Numbered from the stretch's first letter, positions 1 through 11,464 are shown. The stretch: DNA of 64,000 nt from Tipula vernalis (GCA_958295665.1 OY282560.1:307191236-307255235); one strand, 5' to 3'. The notes: generated by a model not told the origin, from the sequence alone. Made by a program: numbers and translations.

Positions 1-995
1 GTTGGGTTTCCTTTGCGGATTGAATTGGAGTTGATTTGGGGCTGCGGTTGAAGTGAGCTTCAGTTGTTTTGAGTTGAGTTCATATACGAATGTAGTTTTT
101 CGAGTCTCGTTGATTTGAGGATTGAGTTTGACGTTGAGCTTAAAGTTAAGTTGAGAGTTAAGTTGGAGGTCGAGTTAGGATCTTAGGATTAAGTTGAGTT
201 CACAGACACAAGCAGTTTTCAGACAGCGTTGGCTCAGGGATTGAGTTTGGGATTGAGTTGGGAGTTGAGTTGGGCTTAAGTTGAGGTTTAGTGATGGGTT
301 GAGTCGCGGAGTTAATTAGGGAGAGCTGTGGGTTGAGTTGGAATTTGCTTGAGTTGAGTTTATGTCAGCTACATTTTTTCATTCATTGAGTTTGGAGTCG
401 AGTTGAGGGTTGAGTTGAGTTCAATTTGCGGGTAAAGTTGGGGCTGAGTTGGAGTTGAGTTGGGACTGGGTTACGGTTTGGTGAGCAGTTCTAAGAGTTA
501 GATTGAGATGAGTTCATGTACGCTGAGGTGAAGTTAATTTGGAGTTGAGTTGGGACTGTTCAATAGGAGTTAGCGCTTGAGTTGAGATTGGGTTAAGTAG
601 GAGTCAGCAGTTACCTTGACTTGTTTTGGGTTGAGTTCATGTGCGAATGTAGTTTTTCGAGTCGCGTTGGGTTAAGTTGAGGGTTGATTTGGGGGTCGAG
701 TTAGAGGTTAAGTTAGGAGTTAGTTGAGTTTCACATACAGTTTTCGGAACGTGTTGGTTTAAGGATTGAGTTTCGGATTAAGGTGGGGGTTGAGTTGAGG
801 TTTAGTGATGGCTTAATTTGCGGATTTATTTGAGAGAGTTGTGGGTTGAGTTGAAAGTTTGCTTGATTTGAGTTTATGTAAGCTGTATTTTTTCGGACCA
901 TATTGATTTAGGGATTGAGAAGGGCAATGGCTTTGGGGTTGACTTGAAGGCTAAATTATTGGTCGAGTTCGGGTTGATTAGGCATGGGGTTAATT
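1..995 (-). repeat. Degenerate TTGAGT-type minisatellite (mosaic family copy F)
   Basis: The stretch is built from variants of TTGAGTTG(G)AG. A second, longer module recurs within it: GAGTTCATRTACG followed by a T-rich AGTTTTTCGG-like block and a GTTGATTTAGGGATTGAG-like block, near 77, 197, 355, 510, 633, 725 and 869, about 90-160 bp apart. The complementary CAACTCAA array occurs in the other copies of this family. The conserved head motif of the family is not found at the right edge, and the window cuts the left edge. No long open frame exists. Confidence 0.85.
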
Positions 996-2261
996 CAGCC
1001 ATAAATAGAAACATATTTTAAAACCGTTATTTAAAAGAAAAACTTTTACTTTGCACCTTCGATCCTTTAAGTGCGTCTATTAGCGGGTCAACAGGTAAGT
1101 AGATCAACTTTTTCCGTTGTTTTTATATTTTTAAGTTAGTTTGGAGTATTCTTAATTGGTTAAGGCCAATGCCGACAAAAATATTGATTAACGGAAATTA
1201 ATTTTTATAAATGTTAATGTAGTTAATTTTTGTAAATGTAGCGCGTGAAGTATTAAGCATATCATCTAAAATTGGGACGAAAATTGCACTAGATTATGAC
1301 TGTGAAAGTGAATCGTGTCCACGTATGTATGTGTACAGCGAATAAGATGGATGTCATTCAGTTTAAAGCTTTAGAAAAATTTAAAATTATTTGGGAACCT
1401 TACCTTAGAGATATAACAGTACTTTGTGGTGAAAAAAATATTATGGGAGACTTGAGGGCTTATCATAACATCCGCGTTCCACTCAAAGGAGTTCTTAAGA
1501 TCCAATTGTGCCACTTTTGATTTTCGACAACTTATTAATTTTTGGGCTATGGACATCAACAGATTGTGTAACTCTTGCCGGGCGGAGGCCGCATTAAAAC
1601 CTGGTACTCGCCAAAATTGGTTGTGTTGTAATTTCTCACCGTTTCCCAGACGGATTCGAACACTCAATCGCTTTCAGGTCAAAATCGTTATCGACAAGTC
1701 AGCAAGGGTGTGTTTAGACTGAAAAGTAGCCGCTTTCAATTATTTATGGGATGACGAATTTCCACAACAATATGAATACAGCAGAAAATTTGAGTTGCTA
1801 CGGACCACAAGTCGTTTACCACAATTTTTCATTCAAACACGAAACTGCCAGTACCGACACTTTGATCACTATAAAAAGCGTTTAACTGACGTGGACACTC
1901 GATGGTCCTATTTTAACAAAATACCGATTTACGTTTCATCCGAGATAATGGCCGAGTGTTCTTTCCAATATGGATAGATAATCCATTCTACAATCGAAAG
2001 ATTGCTTTATCTTTGAAGCCAAATTGCGTTCTTTTTCAACCAGACCATAATCGAGTCGTCATTGCAAAAGCTGGTTAATTGCTGTAGACGCTTTCTGTAA
2101 CTTTTCGTATACTATCGAGTTGTGTGCGTTATGAACTGAATATTATTAAGCATCTGACGTCAACACCACTTTACGGATCTTCAAACAGGCCAAGCGGTCG
2201 TCCGAACCTTCAAAGCATCCTTTATCGAAATCTTGGTAGGTGAAGCTAATAACAAAAATAA
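996..2261. other. Noncoding, no recognised gene
   Basis: AT-rich sequence with two short overlapping open frames (1296-1520 plus, 1371-1667 minus) that match nothing I know. A consensus 5' splice donor (acag/GTAAGT) lies at 1095, so an untranslated exon of an unseen gene is possible, but no acceptor or coding partner is evident. Confidence 0.5.
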
Positions 2262-2935
2262 AAAGGGCTGAAACCTCACGAGGTGATCAGAACTTCGGTC
2301 TGTATTACGTGCGTTCGTGAGATTTAGTCAAGTCGACTCAAACTAACTATCGAATCAATCAATCCCTAACTAAACCCCTTAATCCCTTACTCAATCTAAA
2401 CTTAATCTCCAACTAAAGCCCTTAATCCCTTTACAATCTAACCTCTCGTTTAGTCTGAAATGTAAAAGGTTCAATTTGAGGTTTGAGATATTAACAGTGA
2501 CCTTTATTAAGTCTTAAACAATATTTGTGTAATGTTTGGTTCAAATCGGTCAAGTCGTGTGGATTTGTTTAAATAACATACACTTATGCTGTACATACAT
2601 ACAAAAACTCACTTTATTTTACAGATTGCTCAGCTGCTCACTAAACACTGGTCCAACACCATCTCAAACCCAATTCAACCCGCACAGTCCGCAGCTCACC
2701 CCTCAACCAAACCGCAAACTCTCTTTCAACTCAATCCTCAAACCAGCATAAATAAAAAATTGGTCAACTGCTCACTATATCTTAACCCAACCCCAACTCA
2801 ACTCAGACCAACAGACATCCAGACGGACATTTTTTTTTGTTGCTTTTTTAGACTCAGGGACCTTCAAAACGTCGAGAAAATTAATTTGGACCAACCAAAT
2901 TTTTGACCGGATTTCAATACTTTGTTCTTTTTAGA
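2262..2935 (+). repeat. Mosaic minisatellite element copy A, with both head and tail
   Basis: The most complete short copy. The head (2262-2300) starts AAAGGGCTGAAACCTCACGA and contains the short hairpin ACCTC-AC-GAGGT. A CAACTCAA-type array follows (about 2335-2810). The tail (about 2812-2920) has a CAGACATCCAGACGGACA block, a T-run, a GGGACCTTCAAAACGTCGAG block and a GGACCAACCAAATTTTTGACC block. Head and array recur at 13671 and 31461, array and tail at 53041-54560, and all three inverted at 57540-59302. No protein-coding capacity is seen, so this is probably a non-autonomous mobile element. Confidence 0.75.
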
Positions 2936-2991
2936 TCGAAGCAAACCTTAATCAAACCTAAACCTCTCCTACCTTCAAACCCAAATTTAAA

Positions 2992-3253
2992 ATTTTTCGA
3001 TTATTGGGTTTAACTTTAGTTCAATGAACACTTTGGACACCTTTATTTGCACTTTAATAACTCCAATAATCGAAAATTTATATAAATCATAAAGTTTTAT
3101 TTGCAAAATCGATTATGGCATCGCTTGGTCTGAAGCTTTTGTGTTTATAATAGTGAGCACTTCGTTTAAAGAGAAACACAAATTGTTCTAAAGCATAGCA
3201 AAGATAAGATGAAATTTCAAAATATTGGTCGAATCAAAGGTGTCCAAAGTGTT
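2992..3253. repeat. Inverted-repeat element with perfect 18-bp arms
   Basis: AACACTTTGGACACCTTT at 3027-3044 is repeated as its exact reverse complement at 3236-3253. A second nested inverted pair built on CGATTATTGG / CCAATAATCG lies at about 2992-3007 and 3062-3077. The arms and AT-rich interior suggest a small MITE or fold-back relic; flanking target duplications were not resolved. Confidence 0.6.
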
Positions 3254-4938
3254 TCTTCTAAATTAATAAAAAAACATTCACAAAAACACTAAAGTGAAGA
3301 GGTTAGGTAAGATACAGGAATTTAAAAGCTCAATAAAACAAATTGACAGATTTAGAAAAAAGGTATGCCCTACTTCCAGTTTTCGAGAGAGTTTTGCGAT
3401 AAAAGATTTTACGGCGAATTCTAAAGTTAAATATAATTTAAAAGCTCCTTCGGGCGAAGCTGAGTGAGCTTAAATTCCAACTTTTTTTCCAGAAATGTAT
3501 TTTGGAACTAAGCAAACGTCGTATTAGATGAATACCTTGATATCACCGAATAATTCAGGTGGGGTAGTCGAAAAATGTAAGGTTAAGAAATCAGCTAAGG
3601 GTTTGAACAAAGAAGCTTTTAAATATAAAAACTTAAAAGTAATACTACTACTACTAAAAGTAATAAATAAAAGCTCGATAAAATAAATGACGGCCCTAAT
3701 TTTATAGTGTTCGGTCAAAAGTGCTTTTTAAGCTTAAGTTAGAACTGTCCCTAACATTTATCGAATTAATTGAACAAATTGTTTCTGAACATAATCGCCA
3801 ATGTTGATACTTCTCGATTTGTAAACAAAATTTCAGAACTTATGAATTTCGAAGTAAACCGCTCTAGTGCTACAGCGCAGTTGACCTGATTTTGTACATA
3901 AACAAAATCCATCATAATCGTAACTTCCGCCGCACCACACAATCATAAAATATTTCATTTCTTAGGAATTTTTAATCTCATTAAACTATATATTAATTTC
4001 TAGATACACATAATACTGACAAACCGCATAGTCATTCAACCAAAAATCCTTTAACAACTTCCTCATTTAAAATAAAAAATTAAAAAAACATGATCATCAT
4101 CAAAAAAGGGTTTTGGTTAGCAAAATCGGTTGGATGATACACATATTTCTTGTATATGAAATAAAATTACACAGGTCAGGTGGTATTACACAAGACTTCT
4201 TCACAATTGGCTGGTTAATTCTTTAACCAAAAATATGTACACACAGTGTATGTAGGATCATAACGACTGCATTATGTAATAGCGAATTTATACACCAGCA
4301 AATAAATCAATGGCTACATACATACATACAAAACCAAAAGTATTTACCAACATGTGTGCTCGATCGACGTCTTAACAAAAAAAAACAAAAAAAAAACATC
4401 GAAACAAAGCATAACCCCTTGTTCTTAATGTAATTACATAAAATAACATAAAATAAGTAAATTGTCTTCCTTTTTTTATTTATTTAAGAGTCACGGACTA
4501 TAACTTTCTTTTATATTTGTATTTCCACCTTATTCATTTTCATGCTCGGATATAAGAAAACGAGAAGGTATTAAAACCCGTAAAAAAAAGATTCGTTAAA
4601 ATTTAAATGAAGTGATTATTATTAATACGAACAATGGAAGCAGGTAGTATAAATAAAATAAGTACTGTTTGTCTATTATAATCGTTACAAATGGTTTTCA
4701 ATAAAATGCAAGTCTATCACCGGAAGCAATTTCCCCATACAAAAACATAAATGTGTGATGACAAAGAATGAAGTTTTAGTAGTAGTTGGTATTAGAGATA
4801 TACTGTTACCAGGGCTGTATTTAAGAAAGGCTTAGAGAAATTAAACTAAATGTTACCTAACCTCGTTTTATACATAGCTGATCGAGTGTATCCAAACCTT
4901 CCTTGAAAAACTGTCGATTTACACTTTTATAGTAAGAG
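3254..4938. other. Noncoding AT-rich stretch
   Basis: No open frame of note. There is a short (CATA)n microsatellite near 4314-4332 and several A- or T-runs. Nothing else is recognised. Confidence 0.6.
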
Positions 4939-5007
4939 CTCAATTCTGAAACTGTTGAATACTCAATTCTGAAACTGTTTACAGTCAGGCTCAATTCTGA
5001 AACTGTT
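4939..5007. repeat. Three direct copies of an 18-bp motif
   Basis: CTCAATTCTGAAACTGTT occurs exactly at 4939-4956, 4962-4979 and 4990-5007, with starts 23 and 28 bp apart. It lies about 1.1 kb upstream of the nuclease-family gene, so it could be a regulatory cluster or a small tandem repeat. No function can be shown. Confidence 0.75.
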
Positions 5008-6093
5008 GAAAGTTCGGTACAGAAACAAATTTACACATGAGGGGGCGGACAAATTATTCAATAACTTTGTTAAAAATGCGAATTTTGTCATTATTCAAAG
5101 TTCTTCTGGAAGGGGAAATCTACCACTACCATATCCGGTGACTCGAGTCACGTTTTTAATCTTTGGCCGTATCGAAAAAAGGGGTCAAATATTGTTTTTC
5201 CATGCATTTTTAGTCCTCCCCTGAATTTGTTCCTATTTTTTTTGTATTGCACTAATTTGCTCCAAATTTTCTTGATTATGGGTCCTCAGAAGGTCCTTTG
5301 TCATCTGTGAAATTTGTATAATCTAATTTTCTTGCATTTTGATTAAAATTCCTGTTTTTGGAGTGTGGGGAAATTTTGTAAACAACCACCAATTAAAAAT
5401 TCATACATGATCGGATTGGTCTCTATGACATATCATTTGGAAGCTAAGAACGTCTACTTTTCGGCTGTGCAATTATTTGTTTTCACAAAATCGGCGATTT
5501 TCCAAGAAATTTGAAAAACGCTTGCTCAAGGAAAAAGCGCACTTTTTCTTTCCATGGCATTTTTCTCCCTGCCCTTTATTTCTGACATTTTAACACCTTG
5601 ACTATAGTGTAAAGGTTGAATTCTCACCTTTCCATCAATGTATATAAAGTCATCTCATTTATACGTGGGGAAAAACCCGAGTCTCTAAATGTAATGCTAA
5701 AATTTCATTACTTTCATTTTTTCCGTCGTTCGTCGCGTGTTTGCTCTATGCGGCGCTCGTGTCGTCTGCTACAGTCCATGCGACCACAGCAGCATTTTGT
5801 TGGTTAATGTTTGGAGATATTAAATGCGTTGGTTTCCTTTCATTATTTTGATAAATATTATAGTCAATTATAGAAAAAAAGAGTGATAAAAGTCAAGAAT
5901 ATTGAACAAATTTTGAGGTTTTTCGTTTAAATTAACTTACATCAGCAACCTAAAATATAGAAAGTGAAGATTCAAATCTTGTCAAATTGGAGCAAATGGT
6001 GAGCATTTGTTTATGTTACTTTTATTCAAGAACATTTGTTTACAAGTAACAATTCTGACTCAAATCTTGGTCTACTTTTCGTGTTATAGAAAA
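5008..6093 (+). promoter_or_regulatory. Upstream region and 5' UTR of the nuclease-family gene, with candidate intron 1
   Basis: There is no convincing coding frame here. A consensus donor (atg/GTGAGC) at 5999 and an acceptor after a pyrimidine-rich stretch (gtgttatAG) at 6088-6089 define a possible 91-bp intron ending four bases before the ATG at 6094. The more GC-rich stretch 5700-5800 may be a first exon or promoter. Joining exon 1 through this intron puts a stop after any upstream ATG, which favours 6094 as the start codon. Confidence 0.45.
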
Positions 6094-6775
6094 ATGGAGG
6101 TTAACTCCGCTAAACCGGTGTGTTTCCTTTGTAAGGAAGATGTTTCTGAGGATGATGCCGTCACCGTAACTAGGGGCTTAGAAGATTTGATTATTGTTAG
6201 CAAGGAAAGGAAGGATAATCATCATTTATTTTTGGAAAAACAGTCGTCTTTGCAAATGCACAAAGAGTGCAGGAGACGCGGTATTCTCAAACGGAATGAC
6301 AGTTTCCAATACCACGATTTTGTCTCTGACGAGACCAAAAGATTTGACCATTTGAGCAGCCCCAATAGGAAAAAGGAGCGCAGGAGTGACGGCTTTGATT
6401 CCAGGGCCAATTGTATGTTCTGTGGCTTGCCAGCTTCCGAGGAACATAACAAAATAAAAAACGTCCAGGGGACCCTTTTGTCGTAATTAAAAAAACAGAA
6501 TTCCAGACACGGCTTATGACAGAAATCAAAACTCGAATCAAGGACGAAATCTGTAAAACATTATTGGATAGAATTTCAACAATGGATCTTGTGAGTGCCG
6601 AAGCAAGATACCACAAAAAATGTCAATCAAAATTTTTCAAGCCTTCACCCGTCCATTCAAAGCCTGGACGTCCCAAGAATGAACATATTCTGGTCCAAAT
6701 GGGCTGGAGTTCTGAAGTATATTGAGGAAACTAAAGAAAAACTGTCCCGCCTAGCTGATTTGCTTGAAATTTCAG
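6094..6775 (+). CDS. N-terminal Cys/His-rich part of the nuclease-family gene
   Basis: The frame opens with MEVNSAKPVCFLCKEDV at 6094. It contains a CFLC pair, a second CMFCG pair at about 6413 and a YHKKC motif at about 6611, a C-x2-C...H-x2-C arrangement suggesting one or two zinc-binding folds. Two frame changes (about 6450, in an A-rich run, and about 6690) separate the pieces. The last codon is split by intron 2 after base 6775. A role in nucleic-acid or protein binding is inferred only from the Cys/His pattern. Confidence 0.65.
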
Positions 6776-6891
6776 GTGAGTGTTTCAAGAAACACTAAGA
6801 TTCCGAAAAAAAACCGGCCACAAAAACTTTCAACGTAGAAACAATACTTGGTTCGTCACCATATGTTGATTAGAAGTATTGTATCTAATAG
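6776..6891 (+). other. Intron 2 of the nuclease-family gene
   Basis: The donor is TTTCAG/GTGAGT at 6776 and the acceptor TCTAATAG at 6890-6891. Removing these 116 bases joins the frame ending LADLLEIS to the one starting TNYFFPSDPP without a shift, using one base from the first exon and two from the second. The unspliced reading hits a stop soon after the donor. Confidence 0.7.
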
Positions 6892-9273
6892 CTACGAATT
6901 ATTTCTTCCCAAGTGATCCTCCTATGATTCCTGCAACCCTGATTGCATGCTTGAAAGACGAATTTGGCGAGGACCGGATAGGTTTTTGTTCTGAGAATAG
7001 TAGTGGAACAATCATGTACTTCAAGGATAAAGAATATGAAGTTATGAGGGAAGACGGACGTAATAGGGCCATGTATCCTCCAAGTGACTGCCTCCTGGCC
7101 GAAGTGGACGATAGTGTCCCAGATAAGTTACAGTATTTAATTAATAAGATTGTTTTGACCGATAAAAAACCACCGATACAAAGATCTCGCTTCTATAAAA
7201 CGAAAATGCACTAGCATCAGTCATGCAATAATGGTGACAGCTCGGCCGAGGTTTTTTTTCGCACTTGCAGCTCGGTTTGGGTGTAATGCTTTTTCGAAAA
7301 TTTGGTTCTCGAAATCTTATCGATATCCTTTTTCAATTGGGAAATTGCGTGTCTTATTCGGAGGTGATGAAGTATCAAAATAGTATAATGTGCGCTCAGC
7401 CCTCAAAAATCAAGAAAGGTTCCTTTGCTCAATTCATTTTTGACAATTGCGACTTTAACACAAATACGATTGACCGAAAAATACCTTTCATGGAATGGGA
7501 AGAATTCTAGCTGTCACACCCGAAGATTGTTACGAGGCCAAGCAGCCCTTATTACGCGATATTGGCAATGTCGATAAGAAAGTCATCGATGAGCATAACT
7601 TAAGCTTGAGAACTTATGGCGGGGGCAACGAGGTCGGGTACAAAAATATAATTGCCGCAGTCCTTGATATTCCGGATTTTAGTATTGCCAATATTGATAA
7701 TGCGGATTTCTTGTGGATGTATGGTAGAGCTACGGTTTGGAAGACTTCAGGGCGGAACGGGTGCACGGGGAAACTATCCCAAAATATGCCTTATCAACGA
7801 AGTAAAGATATCTGCTTGCCGTTTGTTAATCATCCGCCAAGTGACAACCACACAATTTTCACCGCCCTGACATATGCTGCAGAAAAATCCAAAGAATTGG
7901 GTCTTCTTACCTGCTTCGTTACGTTCGACCAGCCACTCTACCAGAAAGCAACTCAAATTGTCAAAGGTGCGGGTGCTCGTAATGCCATTTCTAGGATTAT
8001 TACTAGACTGGGTCGATTTCATTTGCTTCTGTCGTATCTCGGCAGCATTGGGTTCATTATGTCCGGCAGTGGGTTAGAAGAATTGATGAGTATTTGTTAT
8101 CTGCTGGAACGTCCAAGAAAATACTCTACGGACACGCGTATCACCGTGCGATGCGAGCTCATTCACTTGTTTTTGCTGCTTTATGCGAACGGATATTTAA
8201 CGAAATAGAATTTTCACCTACTGAGAAGATAGGCATGAAAGATTACCTCACAAATATTGATACTATCGATTACAGGGATGTCAAAGACTGTGCATTCATT
8301 AAAACCGCGAATGAAAAATTTATAAGTAAAATGAATGAAATTGAGGGGCTAAGAAAAACAGCCAAGTTGTGGATACAATACATGCGCATGTTTCAAATAG
8401 CAAAGTGTTTTCTTAAATCCGAAAAAATGGGCGATTTGATTTCTCAGTTGAAATGTATCGAGCAAATGCTTCCATATTTCCATGCGGCCGGTCATTTCAA
8501 CTATGCATGGTCGGCGCATTTGTATGTACAGGACATGAGAAACTACCTCGAAACCATAGAGAAACTTCACGAAAGTCAAGGTCATCGTGAAAATAATCGA
8601 CGACTAGTTGAATATCATAATTTTGTTCGAAACGGGTTTAACACAATCAGGCGTACAGACAAATTTTGGTCGGGTAACTTCACTGACGGACATGACGATT
8701 GAACAAGACTTCAAGAGAATGGTTAAAGTTAGCGGCGGATTAGTTAACCGTGGATTCAATACGAGTGCCACTACCAAGTTCATCGCATCCCTTCCTTTCA
8801 TGGTGGATATTTGTAATCAAATGGAGGAGTTTTGTGGGGTTCGTTTCAACTCCAGTGACCAGCATGTAGCTGCCCGAGACAGCCGAATACATCGCGATTA
8901 TGATGACTTGGCTAAGTTAAAGGGGTGGATTGAAATATGCAACCCGTTCCCACGTACAGAAGAACTTATTTCCTTGTCCACCGGGCTCGTTGCTGGGAAA
9001 GAAGTTAACTGTCACGAAGCTTTTGCGGTTGGAACCAATAGTATCCTTAATCAAGTGCAAGGTAAGAGGTTTCATGCTATTTCATTTACACGCAAGTATC
9101 GAGTACCTCTTATAAATAAAACGTATTCGATAAAAGTTCAGGATGAAATTATAACAGTAGATCTCTTGTTAATTTTCCATAGAATTTGCCTGACCCAAGA
9201 AAAGTCCCCCAATAACCTAGAAAACCATTTCGATTATGAACTAGCTCCATTTCCAATGAGCATAAGTATTTGA
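6892..9273 (+). CDS. Central conserved region of the nuclease-family gene
   Basis: Consecutive segments in different frames cover 6892-7213, 7203-7495, 7495-8090, 8075-8700 and 8680-9273. Recognisable family stretches are KCTSISHAIMVTARPR, QLGLGVMLFRKFGSR, FDNCDFNTNTID, FHGMGRILAVTPED, TFDQPLYQKA, GSIGFIMSGSGLEEL, YHRAMRAHSLVFAAL, AKLWIQYMRMF, EQMLPYFHAAGHFNYA, TIRRTDKFWSG and KVSGGLVNRGF. It is long and mostly helical in character and has no domain name I can assign. The many matches to the family order make a chance assembly of frames very unlikely. Confidence 0.65.
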
Positions 9274-9280
9274 CAATGGC

Positions 9281-10606
9281 ATGTTACGGAAAATCGCTAA
9301 ATCGGCTCTAATAAAGATATTCTCACCAGAAACCGCGAATATTGACAAGACTAAATGTATTCACGTTGTCGACGGGGGAATGTTGATACATCGGGTACCC
9401 TGGACGGGAAAGGAATTATTTGTTGAAATTTTCGGCAGATATGTAAAACATTTAAGAGATAATTATTCCCGGGAAGTCACAGTGGTTTTCGATGGCTATG
9501 AATGCAATCGCGATAGTATAAAAGGGATAGAACGTTTGCGACGTGCAAACAACATGTCATGCCCTGACATAAGGTTCGAGCCTAACATGGTTTTACCATT
9601 TCCAAAGGAAAAGTTTTTGTCCAATAATAACAATAAAATTCGCTTCATTCAGTATTTGAAGGGTGTTCTGGAAGAGAATGGCATTTCCGTTAGACAAGCA
9701 GTAGACGATGCAGACTCGTTGATCGTACATACGGCGTTGCAGAAGTATGCTGTCAACGGCCCGCCAGTTGTAGTAGTGGCAGAGGATATTGACATCTTTG
9801 TACTGATAACAGCCCTGACCCCAAAACATCAAACAATTTATTTCTTGAAGCCTGGAAAGGAAAAAACCCCAGCAAATGTTTTCCTCCAAGAGCTTGGATG
9901 CACGGCCCTTCGTTAGAGCCAATATTTTATTTTTCCATGCGATTTCGGGAAGCGTTACAACTTCCGCTTTTTTCGGGAAAGGAAAAACGTCAATAGTCGA
10001 CAAATTAGAGGGAAAGGTAACGAAGAACAGAGACACGGAACTGGAAGCGGTCATTGAAAGTTTTAAAAACCATAATCTTCCCCACGAGACCGTATTTCAG
10101 GACGGGCCAACTGTCATTCCGTCGATGTACAGTGATGATGATACACAAACCCTAACAAAAATTAGATACGAGATCTTCAAGCGATTCACCAGAGACAGAA
10201 ACAGAAACCAAACCGCGGTCAAATTAGTAACCGGCACCCACACCTGAAGCTGCAAGGCAACACCTTTATCGGGTATATCTGCAAGTCCAGCAGTGGCTCG
10301 GAAACGAACTGTCATCAGAAAAATGGGAATGGAAACGTGTAGAGGGTACACTCATGCCGGTCCAAACCACTAAAGACCCAGCGGTTCCGGAACTCTTAAA
10401 GATGATATTTTGTCAATGTAAGAAAGAATGTAAGGGAACATGTTCAACCAAGAAGAGTCCCGCCAGTGTTCGAATTATAAAGACAACCAAGATACGTTAC
10501 CGAGGAGGTAGAACTAGAGGAAACTCTAGAACCAGAAGGAGTTGTTGGCGAGGGCGACGTTGATGACCAAGAATTATTTTTGGACTCTTGTGACGGGGAC
10601 TGGTGA
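9281..10606 (+). CDS. FEN/PIN-like nuclease domain and Cys-rich tail
   Basis: HVVDGGMLIHR places an Asp (9371-9373) near the domain start, followed by VVFDGYE (about 9485), VDDADSLIV (about 9701) and VAEDIDIFVL (about 9777). This Asp ... DGY ... DAD ... ED-D order is that of FEN1/XPG-type 5' nucleases and other PIN-like metal-dependent nucleases. After a frame change near 9870 comes FFHAISGSVTTSAFFGKGK; after another near 10230 come AARQHLYRVYLQVQQWLGN and FCQCKKECKGTC. A final shift near 10495 gives an acidic Glu/Asp-rich C terminus. Nuclease activity is inferred from motifs only. Confidence 0.65.
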
Positions 10607-10655
10607 TTTACAGATTTATGTCATAATTTCAATGTATTTTTATATATTTTTCTAT

Positions 10656-10661
10656 AATAAA
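10656..10661 (+). terminator. Polyadenylation signal AATAAA
   Basis: An exact AATAAA lies 50 bases past the TGA at 10604-10606, a normal spacing for the end of the nuclease-family transcript. Confidence 0.6.
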
Positions 10662-11464
10662 TGAAATTTAAAGAAACTTTATAACTCTTTATTCCAAAAA
10701 CCTCGATCCGGATGGTTGCAAAAAATTTGCAAAAATTTGCCAAGAATCTGCAAGAAATTGTTGTTGAGTATTATGGGTAAATATTCTTCACACTTCAGAG
10801 ATTTTTAGTTTTCGTTAGGAAAAACCTAATGAACTTCAATACTTTGCCACATGTGCAAAACTGATTGTCGCTAGTTTCTGGCCAATTGATGGGGTCCATC
10901 CTGCTGTGATTAATCTTATGGTCTGCTTTCCTAATAGATATAGCTTGAGGCCTCATTTGCGAGAGAAACAAGACGCTCGGAAACATAAATATCCTTCAAA
11001 ATTATATGGTTTACGGCGTTTCTCATTTATGGTTCCGAGTATTTTGCCAGTGGATAGAATGTGGTGGCGCCATCTACAATTGGTTTACACAGTCCAAAAC
11101 ATTGAAAATAATGTATTTCCAACACCCCCATCTCAAATTTTGTAAAAAACTTGCATATTTCATGAGTCTCAAAATTTTGGATTTTTCAACCCGACTTTTT
11201 GCAAAAAATATTAATGTTGCGAAAAAAATCATAAGGACCATTTTTGTAGAAAACTAACTGATCTTCAATTTCTATCTGAATAAAAAATCTCTAACTGCCA
11301 TATTTTGGGAGATATTCTCCGATATTCAGTCTTTTAGGACCATTTTCTCCCCCTGTCACAATATTTTTACGCAAACTCGGGCTCATTTTCAAGGGGGTGC
11401 CAAATGCCACTCATCAACTAGCAAATAAAAATGGCAACTAATAATCTATAGGTTGGCCTTTTTT
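10662..11464. other. Noncoding
   Basis: AT-rich, with short open frames in both strands that I do not recognise. No terminal inverted repeat matching the 5' flank of the nuclease-family gene was found. Confidence 0.5.

Larger units (their letters stand above)
6094..10606 (+). pseudogene. Multi-domain zinc-binding / FEN-PIN-like nuclease family gene, frameshifted
   Basis: A single gene about 4.5 kb long spread over successive frames. In order it has Cys/His-rich N-terminal segments, one in-frame intron (6776-6891), a long conserved middle containing TFDQPLYQKA and YHRAMRAHS, a nuclease-like domain (VVDGG, VVFDGY, DADS, EDIDIF), a Cys-cluster segment (FCQCKKECKGTC) and an acidic tail ending in TGA at 10604-10606. 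I know this domain order from uncharacterised multicopy proteins of arthropods and cnidarians; no experimental function is known to me. About ten single-base frame changes (near 6450, 6690, 7195, 7255, 7480, 8090, 8690, 9275, 9870, 10230, 10495) break it, yet almost no in-frame stops occur. That pattern fits either a young pseudogene or uncorrected indels in the assembly. Confidence 0.75.

Noticed and set aside
1371..1667. 98-codon minus frame and overlapping 74-codon plus frame
   Set aside because: No recognised motif, no splice or context support, and the two frames overlap.
2262..2300. Helitron end
   Set aside because: The hairpin-like head lacks a clear CTRR terminus and A-T target, so no class is assigned.
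5008..11464. Terminal inverted repeats around the nuclease-family gene
   Set aside because: Compared both flanks by eye and found no convincing matching ends, so no mobile element is called.
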